A stretch of DNA of 64,000 nucleotides from Streptomyces sp. NBC_01454. Lineage in GTDB: Bacteria; Actinomycetota; Actinomycetes; Streptomycetales; Streptomycetaceae. The DNA lies in the NCBI RefSeq assembly GCF_036227565.1, contig NZ_CP109461.1, forward strand, positions 310,001-374,000. Reading direction: 5' to 3'. Positions 54,408-63,632 of this stretch are shown here, one piece after another. The notes under the pieces are model-generated. The model was given only the letters and a program-made list of their open reading frames with translations, did not search any database and had not been told where the DNA came from. The position numbers and the translations under genes are program-made. Within the stretch, counting starts at the first letter, position 1. Each line of letters begins with the position of its first letter.

Positions 54408-57400
54408 ATGAACACAAACCCACAACTGTGGCTGCCGCCGCAGATCTCCGCTCTTCTCGTCCAAGGGCAAGCAGCTGCAGGGCTGGCCGCGCTCGGCGCC
54501 GGGAGCGTGGCTGGAGCGCAGCAGCACATGGCGCTGCTCGCCGCTATCACCCTCCCCGCCGGCACCAATCCGCGGGCGGTGGCGGTGGCGCCCAATGGCA
54601 ACGTCTACGTCGCCAACCAATCCTCGAACGATGTGACGGTGATCGACAGTGTCACCAACACCGTCACCGCCACCCTCCCCGCCGGCAACGGTCCGTTTGG
54701 GGTGGCGGTGGCGCCCAACGGCATCGTCTACGTCGCCAACAATGGCTCGAACGATGTGACGGTGATCAATAGTGTCACCAACACCGTCATCACCACCCTC
54801 CCCGCCGGCACCAATCCGACTGCGGTGGCGGTGGCGCCCAACGGCAACGTCTACGTCGCCAACCAATCCTCGAACGATGTGACGGTGATCGACAGTGTCA
54901 CCAACACCGTCACCACCACCCTCCCCGCCGCCGGCAGTCCCCTGAACGTGGGGGTGGCGCCCAACGGCAACGTCTACGTCGCCGGCATCTCGGGCAGTGT
55001 GACGGTGATCGACAGTGTCACCAACACCGTCACCACCACCCTCCCCGCCGGCACCAATCCGAGTGGGGTGGCGGCGGCGCCCAACGGCAACGTCTACGTC
55101 GCCAACAGTGGCCCGAACGATGTGACGGTGATCGACAGTGCCACCAACACCGTCACCACCACCCTCCCCGCCGGCAGCACTCCGAGTGGGGTGGCGGCGG
55201 CGCCCAACGGCAACGTCTACGTCACCAACCAACTCGGCGGTGTGACGGTGATCGACAGTGCCACCAACACCGTCACCACCACCATCCCCATCCCCTTCGG
55301 CAACGTGCCGCGGGCGGTGGCGGTGGCGCCCAACGGCATCGTCTACGTCGTCAACAATGCCTCGGGCGATGTGACGCTGATCGACAGTGCCACCAACACC
55401 GTCAGGACCACCCTCCCCGCCGGCACCCAGCCAATCCGGGTGGCGGTGGCGCCCAACGGCAACATCTACGTCACCAACGAGACCTCGAATGACGTCAGTG
55501 TGTTTCCGCCGGTCCCGCATCTGATCTTCCTCAGTCCGGCGCAGGGAGTGCCCGCAGGGGGCAATACGGTGACCATCACGGGCACTGACCTGACCGGCGC
55601 GACACAGGTGCTGTTCGGGGCCACGCCGGGAACGAGCATCGTGGTGAGCCCGGGTGGTATGTCGCTGACGGTGACGGCTCCTGCGGGGTCGGGCACCGTG
55701 CCGGTGACCGTGACCACTCCCGGTGGGCCGAGCAACGCGCTGAACTACACCTTCACGGCGCAGCCGACGTCGTCGACGGTGGTGTCGGTGAGCCCGAATC
55801 CGGTGCCGTGCGGTCAGCCGGTGACCCTGACGGCGCAGGTGTCCACAGTTCCACCCGGTGGCACTCCCGTTCCGACGGGAACGGTGACCTTCATCATCAG
55901 CGATGACGGCCCGGCACTGACCGGCACTCTGGACCCGACCGGCCAGGCCACCGTCACTCTCAGCACCCCACTTGATGCCGGCACACACCAGGTGTCGGCC
56001 GTCTACAGCGGCGACAGCAACTACCTCGGCTCAGGCTCGCCTCTCGCCCCACTGACCGTCACCCCATCAGCGACCACCACGACCGTCACGGCGACACCGA
56101 ATCCCTCCGGTCCGGGACAGTCAGTGATGGTCTGCGCCCAGGTTGCGGCGACCGCTCCTGGTGCGGGGGTTCCGGTCGGCAGCGTGGTCTTCACCGGCCC
56201 CGGCGGGCTGAATCAGACCGTGCCGGTGGACCCCACCGGACAGGCGTGCTTCACCTCCAGCACCTTGTCGGCTGGCACCATCACCGCCGCCTACAGCGGC
56301 AATACGTGCTTCACACAGTCCACCGGTACCGTTGACATTGTTCAGACTCCGGCCGGCACCACCACCACGGTGACGGCCACTCCCAACCCCTCCACCTGCG
56401 GGCAGGCGGTGACCGTGTGCGCGCAGGTGGCCACCGCACCTCCCAGCGCCACCATCCCCACCGGCAGCGTGGTGTTCACCGGCCCCGGCGGCCTCAACCA
56501 GACCGTGCCGGTGGATGGCACCGGGCAGGCGTGCTTCACCTCCACCACCCTGACCTCCGGCACCATCACCGCCACCTACACCCCCACCGGACCGTTCACC
56601 GGCTCGACCGGCAACGTCACCGTCACCGTCAACCAAATCCCCTCCACCACCACCGTCACCGCCACCCCCAACCCCTCCACCCCCGGACAGACGGTGACCG
56701 TCTGCGCCCAGATCACCGTCCCGCCCGGTAATCCCACCCCGACCGGCACCGTCTTCTTCAGCGGCCCCGGCCTGAGCCAAAGCGTGCCCGTCGATGGCAC
56801 CGGACAGGCGTGCTTCACCTCCACCACCCTGACCTCCGGCACCATCACCGCGGTCTACACCGGCAACACCTGCACCACCGCCTCAACCGGTGCCGTCACG
56901 GTGACGGTCCAATCACCCTCCAGCTGCCTGATCACCGTGACACCCCCGGCCGGTACGGTCACGGTGGGCCAGCCCACCACCGTGTCCGCCACGGTCACCT
57001 GCAACGGGGCGCCGGTGCCGAACGCGGGGGTGACGTTCACCAGCAACGGTGCGATCATCGGCTTCGCGCTCACCAACGCCTCCGGGGTGGCCACCAGCCC
57101 GGTCATCTTCACCACCCCCGGCGCCAACACCCTCATCGCCACGGTCACCGCCACCGGAACCGCCTGCACCTGCACCAACGTCACCTCCACACCGGTCACC
57201 GTCACCGTCCAGCCCTCCGGCGGTACGTTCAAGGCGCAGCCGGCCTGCTACACGCTGGACTTCCCCCCGCTGCCCTGGTCCTTCGCCCACACCACCCTCA
57301 CCGCCACCGGCGCCACCCCCGGATCAACCGTCACCTTCCACTCCGACGGACCCAGCGGACCCGTCCTGTGCACCGCCGTGGCCGACACCTTCGGCAACGC

Positions 57401-57518
57401 CACCTGCCTCGCCCACCTCACCGTCTTCCAACTCGCCTCCGGCTACACCGCAACCACCCCCGTCCCCGGAGGATTCCTCACCTCCTCCAACACCCTCACC
57501 CCCTGCATCATCAGCTGA
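54408..57518 (+). CDS. Large YVTN beta-propeller / IPT / Ig-repeat protein, copy 2
   Basis: 1036 residues from ATG 54408. The architecture is as in copy 1: leader, eight propeller repeats, IPT/TIG domain, Ig-like repeats with paired Cys, Cys-rich cap ending TPCIIS. There is one set of the paired Ig units instead of two. Outside the propeller the two proteins look nearly identical. Inside it the loop after YVxN differs in almost every blade: QSSN, NGSN, QSSN, GISG, SGPN, QLGG, NASG and ETSN here against NGSG, FVSD, ANSN, GTSG, TGSG, FGSG, GTSG and SGSN in copy 1. Probably surface-exposed; no clear export signal seen. Confidence 0.85.
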   Translation: MNTNPQLWLPPQISALLVQGQAAAGLAALGAGSVAGAQQHMALLAAITLPAGTNPRAVAVAPNGNVYVANQSSNDVTVIDSVTNTVTATLPAGNGPFGVAVAPNGIVYVANNGSNDVTVINSVTNTVITTLPAGTNPTAVAVAPNGNVYVANQSSNDVTVIDSVTNTVTTTLPAAGSPLNVGVAPNGNVYVAGISGSVTVIDSVTNTVTTTLPAGTNPSGVAAAPNGNVYVANSGPNDVTVIDSATNTVTTTLPAGSTPSGVAAAPNGNVYVTNQLGGVTVIDSATNTVTTTIPIPFGNVPRAVAVAPNGIVYVVNNASGDVTLIDSATNTVRTTLPAGTQPIRVAVAPNGNIYVTNETSNDVSVFPPVPHLIFLSPAQGVPAGGNTVTITGTDLTGATQVLFGATPGTSIVVSPGGMSLTVTAPAGSGTVPVTVTTPGGPSNALNYTFTAQPTSSTVVSVSPNPVPCGQPVTLTAQVSTVPPGGTPVPTGTVTFIISDDGPALTGTLDPTGQATVTLSTPLDAGTHQVSAVYSGDSNYLGSGSPLAPLTVTPSATTTTVTATPNPSGPGQSVMVCAQVAATAPGAGVPVGSVVFTGPGGLNQTVPVDPTGQACFTSSTLSAGTITAAYSGNTCFTQSTGTVDIVQTPAGTTTTVTATPNPSTCGQAVTVCAQVATAPPSATIPTGSVVFTGPGGLNQTVPVDGTGQACFTSTTLTSGTITATYTPTGPFTGSTGNVTVTVNQIPSTTTVTATPNPSTPGQTVTVCAQITVPPGNPTPTGTVFFSGPGLSQSVPVDGTGQACFTSTTLTSGTITAVYTGNTCTTASTGAVTVTVQSPSSCLITVTPPAGTVTVGQPTTVSATVTCNGAPVPNAGVTFTSNGAIIGFALTNASGVATSPVIFTTPGANTLIATVTATGTACTCTNVTSTPVTVTVQPSGGTFKAQPACYTLDFPPLPWSFAHTTLTATGATPGSTVTFHSDGPSGPVLCTAVADTFGNATCLAHLTVFQLASGYTATTPVPGGFLTSSNTLTPCIIS

Positions 57519-58000
57519 CGATGCCTCTGGCGTACACGTGAACGTGCACAGCCGGAAGCCCGCGGCACTCACCTGAACCGCCTGACCCAACCGGGCTGGC
57601 GAACAACCCAACACAAGAGCCGTCCCCCGTAACGCAACTACGGGGGACGGCTCGTGCCGCAAAAACAGGCCCACAAACACCACAGCGAGCCCAGACCAGG
57701 CACCCCCGGACCCACCAATCGGACGGACGGATGCCTGCGCCCTGGACGCCGCCACCTGACCACGACCGGCCCCTCCTCCTCCAGCGGCCGGCCCACGGGA
57801 CCCACAGAGCCAAGTGGTCAGGCAGGCGCCGACCGCAAGGAGCGTCCGGCTGCCCACCGCAACGCAGGAAGCGCCGAACAGCCGGCGCCTGACCACAGGC
57901 TCTCCCACACCACAGCGCGGTACACGCAGGAACTAAGTTATGGGGTCATGTGCTCTTGTGACTCCGGCTCGTGGGGAATGCCTCGGGTAACGTCTCCTGG
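57519..58000. other. Downstream region of propeller gene copy 2
   Basis: No gene. It holds the conserved hairpin at 57617-57653 and then the outer end of the repeat. The plus-strand frame from 57654 is a mirror of GC-bias frames in copy 1. Confidence 0.6.
57617..57653 (+). terminator. Terminator of propeller gene copy 2
   Basis: The same perfect 15-bp stem as at 9534-9570, again 99 bp after the stop codon. Confidence 0.75.
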
Positions 58001-58067
58001 CCTCAGCCCGTTGAGGAAAGCCCCCAACGTGGGCTGAGGGCTCCGCTTCGTAATGGCAGCGGAGCCC
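58001..58067. terminator. Two adjacent hairpins
   Basis: CCTCAGCCC pairs with GGGCTGAGG (58001-58039), and GGGCTCCGCT pairs exactly with AGCGGAGCCC (58038-58067). They lie between the repeat end and the Fic gene, and could terminate read-through from either side. Confidence 0.55.
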
Positions 58068-58259
58068 TGCCCATGAGCGGACGCCCCAGGTGCGTGCCCC
58101 CAACGCCGTCGCACACCCCACCGTCCGCGCCCGCTCTCAACGCGCGGCCCGCCGCACTGGAAGGCCGCGCTGAACGCCTTCTCGATCTACTTCCAGGACC
58201 GCATTACCCTCAAGCGAAACCCCACGACTTACACGGAGTCACTGACACGCCCTCGAGGT

Positions 58260-59399
58260 TTAGGCGTAGGGGTTGGTGATGGTGTGCGGGCGCTGGGCGG
58301 TGGCCAGGACGTTCTCGGGGAAGCGGGGGCCGGCGACGTAGTGGCGGCCCTTGGTCTGCCCCACCGCCGTCAGCAGCCCCGCCTTGGTCAGGGCCTGCAG
58401 GTCCCGGGTGGCCTGCTGGGTGTTGATGCCCTCGGCCTTCTCGTAACGAGAGCGCCGCACCCGCCCGACCATCGCCACCTCGTGCAGCGCGGTGATCTGC
58501 CGCTCCGTCACCCCGAAGGTGTCGGCGGCCTCCATGAGCTGCATCCAGCAGTCGTTGGAGCGGTCGACGCGGCGCTGCACCCGCTGGGTCTGCTGGTGGT
58601 AGGCGAGCAGGTTGAACCGGATCCACGGCCCGGTGTCGCGCTGAGGTGAGTAGACCGGGCCGCCGACCTCGCGCAGCACCTTGTAGTACTCCCAGGTGTT
58701 GCCCGGCATGCCCAGCCACTCCTCGATGGAGGAGAACTCCGGCGCCAGCACTCCGCCACGGGCGATGACCAGCGTCTGCAGGGAGCGGGACATCCGCCCG
58801 TTCCCGTCCGACCACGGGTGGATCTTCACCAGGTTCAGGTGCGCCATCGCCGCCTGCACCAGGACGTGGGCGTCCAGGTCGCCGTCGTTGAGCCAGTCCA
58901 CCAGCTCGCCCATCAGGCCCGGCAGCAGGTCGACGTCCGGGCCTTCGTAATCGGTGGCCAGCTCATCGCCGGGGGCGGTGATGCGGATCGCAGTGCGACG
59001 CCACTGGCCGGCCACCCGCAGTCGATGGTGGTGGCCCTGCAACATCCAGTGCAGCGAGTTGAACAACTCCTTGCTGTAGCTGAAGTCGCCTACGTTGTGC
59101 AGGGACTGGATGTAGGTCATCGCCTGCTGGTAGGCCAGCGTCTCGGCCTTGTTCTCCTCGCTGGCATCCACCGCATCGCGTTCGCCGTCCATCAGGTCCG
59201 CGACATCCTTCGCATCGACCTGGTAACCCTCGATGGTGTTGGACGCCGCGATCGCGCTGGCCGTCAGCGCCTTGCGCAGATCCTGCGTCCACTTCGTCGG
59301 CACCTGCTGCACCGCGTGGCGCAGCTGCTCCTGCAGGGAATCGATCTCCTCCAGGACCCGGCGGTCGTCGGTGGTGAGGTGAGGCGTCTGATACAGCAT
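58260..59399 (-). CDS. Fic-domain protein with C-terminal winged helix
   Basis: 379 residues from ATG 59399; a start at 59426 would place the palindrome in the coding region and is less likely. Fic proteins usually transfer AMP from ATP to target proteins. The active motif HPWSDGNGR is at 194-202. An inhibitory helix motif S-N-T-I-E-G (53-58, the [S/T]xxxE[G/N] rule) lies N-terminal, so this is a class II, self-inhibited Fic. The C-terminal ~90 residues form a winged helix (FGVTERQITALHEVAMV, NTQQATRDLQALTKAGLL), as in many bacterial Fic/DUF4172-like proteins. Intact, single gene; autoregulation through the upstream palindrome is likely. Confidence 0.9.
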   Translation of the reverse strand: MLYQTPHLTTDDRRVLEEIDSLQEQLRHAVQQVPTKWTQDLRKALTASAIAASNTIEGYQVDAKDVADLMDGERDAVDASEENKAETLAYQQAMTYIQSLHNVGDFSYSKELFNSLHWMLQGHHHRLRVAGQWRRTAIRITAPGDELATDYEGPDVDLLPGLMGELVDWLNDGDLDAHVLVQAAMAHLNLVKIHPWSDGNGRMSRSLQTLVIARGGVLAPEFSSIEEWLGMPGNTWEYYKVLREVGGPVYSPQRDTGPWIRFNLLAYHQQTQRVQRRVDRSNDCWMQLMEAADTFGVTERQITALHEVAMVGRVRRSRYEKAEGINTQQATRDLQALTKAGLLTAVGQTKGRHYVAGPRFPENVLATAQRPHTITNPYA

Positions 59400-59403
59400 A
59401 AGT

Positions 59404-59428
59404 GAATGATACCTGACTCCTATCATTC
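59404..59428. promoter_or_regulatory. Palindrome at the Fic gene start
   Basis: GAATGATA and TATCATTC are exact complements separated by 9 nt. The site lies 5 nt upstream of the Fic ATG, over the likely ribosome-binding and -10 region, and its AT-richness stands out. It is a good candidate operator for the winged helix of the Fic protein itself. Confidence 0.6.
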
Positions 59429-60082
59429 CTTCAATGCTGCAGCTTCATCACCGTCCGTCCACGATGAACATGAACTCGCCCAGCTCGACGAGCAGGGCCA
59501 CCGGCCTGCCGACCATGCTGGTCACTGGTCAACACACCAGGTCAACGAAGCGTCTGCTGGACTGGATGGAGTGACAGGCGGCGCGGGGCAGCCGAGCAGG
59601 CGGCGCGACCATGTAACGGACCGGCGAACCCGAGCTGAGCGCTGGTGAGCTCCGCGATCGGCTGACCGCCCTCAGCTACAACATCGAGCAACAGCTGGCC
59701 GAGCTTGCCCGGAGCCGGCGGGCGCGGATCACGTCCGCCGTGTGGACGAGGGGCGCGCCGCTTCCGGCGGTGTCGTCGACGAGCAGTACATCCAGGCCCG
59801 TCACGTCTCCGAGCGACGCGGCGTTCCGGATGCCCGCCAGCGTGGTCAGGCGGCTCTACCTTCTTGATCGGGTTGATCGAGCCATTCGTAGGGTTGGGTC
59901 GCCCAGGGGTGCTGGGTGTGGCTGTCAGGCGGCTGCCACCTTGTGGCTTGCGAGGCTTCGCCGCCCGGCACCCCACGACGACTCGGCCGCCGATTAGGAA
60001 GTGCGAACAAGTCGCTGCGTAGAGCAATGCCGGCGAAGTCGTCCGTGGCACGAACAGTACGAACACGAACGTCAGGAGCACG
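59429..60082. other. Spacer with a possible phosphoribosyltransferase remnant
   Basis: No intact gene. On the minus strand at about 59720-59850 the frame reads NAASLGDVTGLDVLLVDDTA and GSGAPLVHTADVIRA. The VLLVDDTAGSG string resembles the PRPP loop of type I phosphoribosyltransferases, but the piece is short and could be chance. The last 80 bp belong to the IS110 leader, with AGGAG before its ATG. Confidence 0.35.
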
Positions 60083-61279
60083 ATGAGCCGGATATGGGCG
60101 GGGATCGACAGCGGCAAGGGCCACCACCACGGCCTCGCCTTGGACACCGACGGCAAAACACTGCTGTCGCGGCGGGTCGCCAACGACGAGCCCGAGCTGC
60201 TGAAACTGCTCGGTGACGTCCTCGACCTGGCCGACGGGCGTCAGGTCACCTGGGCCATCGACATGACCGGCGGAGAACCCGCACTGCTGCTGGCCCTGCT
60301 GGTCAACCACGGCCAGGAGATCCTGTACATGCCCGGCCGGCTGGTGAACCGGGCCTCCGACGGCTACCGCGGCGAGGGCAAGACCGACGCCCGCGACGCC
60401 TACGTGATCGCCGACCAGGCCAGGATGCGCCGCGACCTGCGGCCCATCCGCCCCGGCGACGAAGCCGCCATCGAGCTGAAGCTGCTGACCGGACGCCGCG
60501 CCGACCTGGTCGAGGACCGCACCCGCACCGTGAACCGCCTGCGCGGCACCCTGCTGAGCATGTTCCCCGCCCTGGAACGGGCCCTGGACGTGACCAACAC
60601 CGGCCCGCTCAAGCTGCTGACGGGGTACCAGAGTCCGGCCTCGATCCGCCGCGCCGGGGTCACACGGCTGACCAAGTGGCTGGCCAACCGCACCGTCCGC
60701 AACGCAAGATCCCTGGCCGAAGCAGCCGTTGAGGCAGCAGAGCGGCAGCACACCGCCATCCCCGGGGAGAAGACCATAGCCAAGCTGGTCCACACCCTGG
60801 CCGGGGAGGTGATGACCCTCAACGAGCAGATCTCCGAGATGGACAAGCTCATCGAGGGCCGGTTTCGCGAGCACGAACTCGCCGACATAGTCCAGAGCGT
60901 CCCCGGCATCGGTGCCGTGCTGGGAGCGGAATTCCTCGCCGCTGTCGGCGGCAGCCTGGACGACTTCGACTCTCCGGACGCCCTGGCGGCCTTCGCCGGC
61001 GTTGCGCCCGCGCCTCGCGACTCGGGCAAGGTCAGCGGCAACCTCCACCGGCCGGTCGCCTACCACCGAAGACTCCAGCGCGTCTTCTACACCTCCGCGC
61101 TCGTCAGCGTCCGCTGCGACCCCAACTCGCGGAAGTTCTACGACCGCAAACGCGCCGAGGGAAAGAAGCACGTCCAAGCCGTGCTCGCCCTCGCCCGCCG
61201 CCGCGTCAACGTCCTGTGGGCCCTGATCCGTGACCGACGGTGCTACGAGGTCGCACCCCCAGTGGCTACAGCGGCTTGA
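60083..61279 (+). CDS. IS110-family transposase (DEDD)
   Basis: 398 residues with AGGAG 4 nt before ATG 60083. The RuvC-like DEDD domain starts WAGIDSGKGHHHGLAL and has TDARDAYVIADQARMRRDL. The C-terminal Transposase_20 domain is VQSVPGIGAVLGAEFLAAVG and FAGVAPAPRDSGK, with the conserved Ser. IS110 elements lack terminal inverted repeats, so the exact ends cannot be read; a bridge-RNA region would lie in the flanks (about 60000-60082 or after 61279). The ORF is intact. Confidence 0.93.
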   Translation: MSRIWAGIDSGKGHHHGLALDTDGKTLLSRRVANDEPELLKLLGDVLDLADGRQVTWAIDMTGGEPALLLALLVNHGQEILYMPGRLVNRASDGYRGEGKTDARDAYVIADQARMRRDLRPIRPGDEAAIELKLLTGRRADLVEDRTRTVNRLRGTLLSMFPALERALDVTNTGPLKLLTGYQSPASIRRAGVTRLTKWLANRTVRNARSLAEAAVEAAERQHTAIPGEKTIAKLVHTLAGEVMTLNEQISEMDKLIEGRFREHELADIVQSVPGIGAVLGAEFLAAVGGSLDDFDSPDALAAFAGVAPAPRDSGKVSGNLHRPVAYHRRLQRVFYTSALVSVRCDPNSRKFYDRKRAEGKKHVQAVLALARRRVNVLWALIRDRRCYEVAPPVATAA

Positions 61280-61769
61280 CAACTTCATTAGGAAGCATCG
61301 ATACTGTCGCTGGTGGTGCGGGTGATCCCGACAGTCCGCACGTCGCGGATCCCGAGACGAGGGGCGAGCCAAACCGCCGGGATCACGCCGCCGCGCATGA
61401 TGCCTACCACGGCTTGCCGATGTGGAGACTGGGTGGAGATCCGCCCAGCCTCCGGTACGTCGACGGGCAGGCACCCGCCTGGCAGGAGCTCCGAGCGGGG
61501 CCGGTGGAGCGGGGTGTCGCGCCGCACCGGAGACCCGCCGGGGTGTCAGTGTGACCAAAAACCCTGCGTCTCACTTCGTCTCACACATCTCTCACAAACG
61601 AGAGCGCACGGGAGCACGCGGGGACCTCTGACCTGGACATTCGTTGTCGCCACGGACCACGGTGGACCCCGGTAGACATTACATAGGCTAGGAGCAGATT
61701 CTAGTGATCAGTTACAAGTCCCAGGTCAGAGGTTGTTTCAGCTGTTCGCCGAGGGCTGATATCTCACAT
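61280..61769. other. 490 bp without a supported gene
   Basis: It probably includes the right flank of the IS110 element. Open frames overlap on both strands and none has recognisable motifs. The stretch from about 61660 to 61740 is markedly more AT-rich than its surroundings. Confidence 0.45.
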
Positions 61770-62333
61770 ATCTATTGCTGGAACTGCGGCACAAGGTCGA
61801 GATCCATCGGATGACTGGGCGGGTCGTCGAGTGCCCGATCGACGAGATGAACCGCCCGCGGGGATCCAAGGACGCTGCCCTGTGGATCCCGCCGACCGAG
61901 CCGGAGGCCAGGCGCTGTTCACCGGCTGGGGCGGCGAGCTGGCGACCTGCCGCAAGTTCGCCCCCACCGCGCGGAACTGCACCGCATCGAATCTGATGTC
62001 GCAGGTCGGGCTCGGGGTGAGCGAGGCATGCAAACTCGACCTGGCCGACATCAAGTGGGACCTGGGCCGCTTCGGCAAGCTCCATGTGCGTCACGGCGAG
62101 GGCGCCCGCGGCTCGGGTCCGCGCGAGCGGATGGTGCCGCTGATCAACGGCGCCGACCGCATGCTGCGGTGGTTCATCGAGGACGTCCGGGGCCAGTTCG
62201 ACGACGACCGCACTCGACCCGGTGCCCCGCTGTTCCCCTCCGAGCGCAAGGGCACCGACGGCTCCTCGCGCCTCGTCGGCGACGACGCGTTGCGCAACGG
62301 TCTGGCCGCCGCGGCGGAGGTCGCGTCCAAAAG
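61770..62333 (+). pseudogene. Tyrosine recombinase/integrase fragment, frameshifted
   Basis: The first register reads ELRHKVEIHRMTGRVVECPI and DEMNRPRGSKDAAL. Near 61905 one base is lost and the frame continues LFTGWGGELATCRKFAPTAR, then LMSQVGLGVSEACKLDLADI, HGEGARGSGPRERMVPLING and PSERKGTDGSSRLVGDDALR. This is the central part of a phage-type integrase up to just before the catalytic HxxR box, which is missing. It joins IS256 leader sequence at about 62333. Confidence 0.7.
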
Positions 62334-62401
62334 GTGGTGTAAAGGCGACGAGCGAAGGTTTCGGACTGAACGGCCAAGTTCGTACGAAAGGACCCACGCT
62401 C

Positions 62402-63632
62402 GTGCAGTCACGAGTATCGCCCATCCAGGCGATCCATGCCGAGATCGATGCCGTCTTCGCCCAGGGCCGACCGCTGGCCGAGTGTCTGGAGGATGTTGCC
62501 CGTCTCGGCGCCAGGTGATCATCCAGTTCGCGTTGGAAGTTGAGGTCGAGGAGTTCCTCGGCCCGGCCCACTACCAGCGCGCCGGTGCCGCCGCTGATGG
62601 TGAGGCCGGTGAGACGGAGGGGGTCGTACCGGTCGTGCGGGCCGGCACCGCAACGGGCATCGCGAGGCGACCATCAAGACGACGTCCGGACCGGTGACGG
62701 TGGCCCGTCCCAGAGGGCGGGGCACCACGGAGGCGTTCGCTCGCGTCTGTTCGGCACCGCGGTGACGTGGACGAATGCGCTAGAGTCGCTGGTGTTCGCC
62801 TCGTTCGTCCGCGGCCTGTCCACCCGGGACGTGGAGAACATCCTCGCCGAAGCCCTCGGCTCCGACGCGGCGCTGTCGAAGTCCACGGTCTCCAACATCT
62901 GCCAGGCCATCCGCGGCGAGTATGACGCCTGGTGGATGCGCGACCTGACCGGCGTCACGCTGGACTACTTGTTCATCGACGCCTCGCACTTCCGCATGCA
63001 CCCGAACGTGCCCGCGGAGCCGGTGCTGGCCGCCTGGGGTATCGACACCGACGGCAAACCCGTCTTCATCGGCCTGGAAGCCGCCGCCTCCGAGTCCCAC
63101 GACGCCTGGGTCAACTTCTCTGCCGGGCTCCTGGATCGCGGGCTGGAGCCTCCGCTGCTGGTCATATCCGACGGCGGCAAGGGACTCATCTCCGCCTGCG
63201 AGCTCGTCTTGGGCCGGGCCTGCGCCAGCGGTGTCTCATTCATAAATGCCGCAACGTCGTCTCGAAGGTCAGCCTGCACGACCAGGAACAGGTCAAGAAG
63301 GAGTTCTGGGAGATCTTCGATACCGCCGCACTCGGCCTTGCCCCGGCCAGCTGCTCGTCGTCGCCGTCGAGCGCCTCCTCGGCGACTTCGCGGCGAAGCG
63401 GGAGAAGACCTACCCGGCCGCGGCCAATTCCCTTCTGGTCGACTGGAATTCACTCGCCACTTACCTGCGGTGTCCCGCCGATTACCACAAGCGCATCCGG
63501 CACTGCAACTTTATCGAGTGGACCTTCAGCGAGACCCGCCGCCGTGTCAAGGTCATCGGCCACTTCCCCGGCGAGACCAGCTGCGTCTCCCTCGCCTTCG
63601 CCGTCCTTTCCAGGGCTGCCACAGCACCCTGA
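62402..63632 (+). pseudogene. IS256-family (Mutator) transposase, several frameshifts
   Basis: From GTG 62402: VQSRVSPIQAIHAEIDAVFA and AECLEDVARLGAR, then a stop and a register change to IIQFALEVEVEEFLGPAHYQ. After two more shifts a long stretch reads LFGTAVTWTNALESLVFASF, LSKSTVSNICQAI, LDYLFIDASHFRMHPNVPAE (first Asp) and LLVISDGGKGLISA (second Asp), and another shift leads to QRCLIHKCRNVVSKV and IRHCNFIEWTFSETRRRVKV (catalytic Glu). It ends SLAFAVLSRAATAP, fused to the next IS256 fragment. At least four indels, so inactive. Confidence 0.8.

Larger units (their letters stand above)
54034..57975 (+). repeat. Large inverted repeat, copy 2 (propeller/Ig protein module)
   Basis: Inverted counterpart of 9213-13724, 3942 bp, lacking one 570-bp Ig unit. 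Its outer end stops at cgtggg, exactly the base where copy 1 meets IS3 leader DNA. The two copies enclose about 40 kb. Confidence 0.9.

Noticed and set aside
9669..57518. Diversity-generating retroelement (RTs in the window plus variable propeller repeats)
   Set aside because: All three RTs lie in group II introns with domain V and maturase motifs. I saw no template/variable repeat pair and no adenine-specific pattern in the blade differences.
58260..59428. Fic toxin-antitoxin pair
   Set aside because: No separate antitoxin gene is visible on either side. The inhibitory helix is inside the protein, so it is described as a class II Fic instead.
59720..59850. Phosphoribosyltransferase gene
   Set aside because: Only one PRPP-loop-like string in a ~45-codon piece; kept as a note within the spacer entry rather than called a gene.
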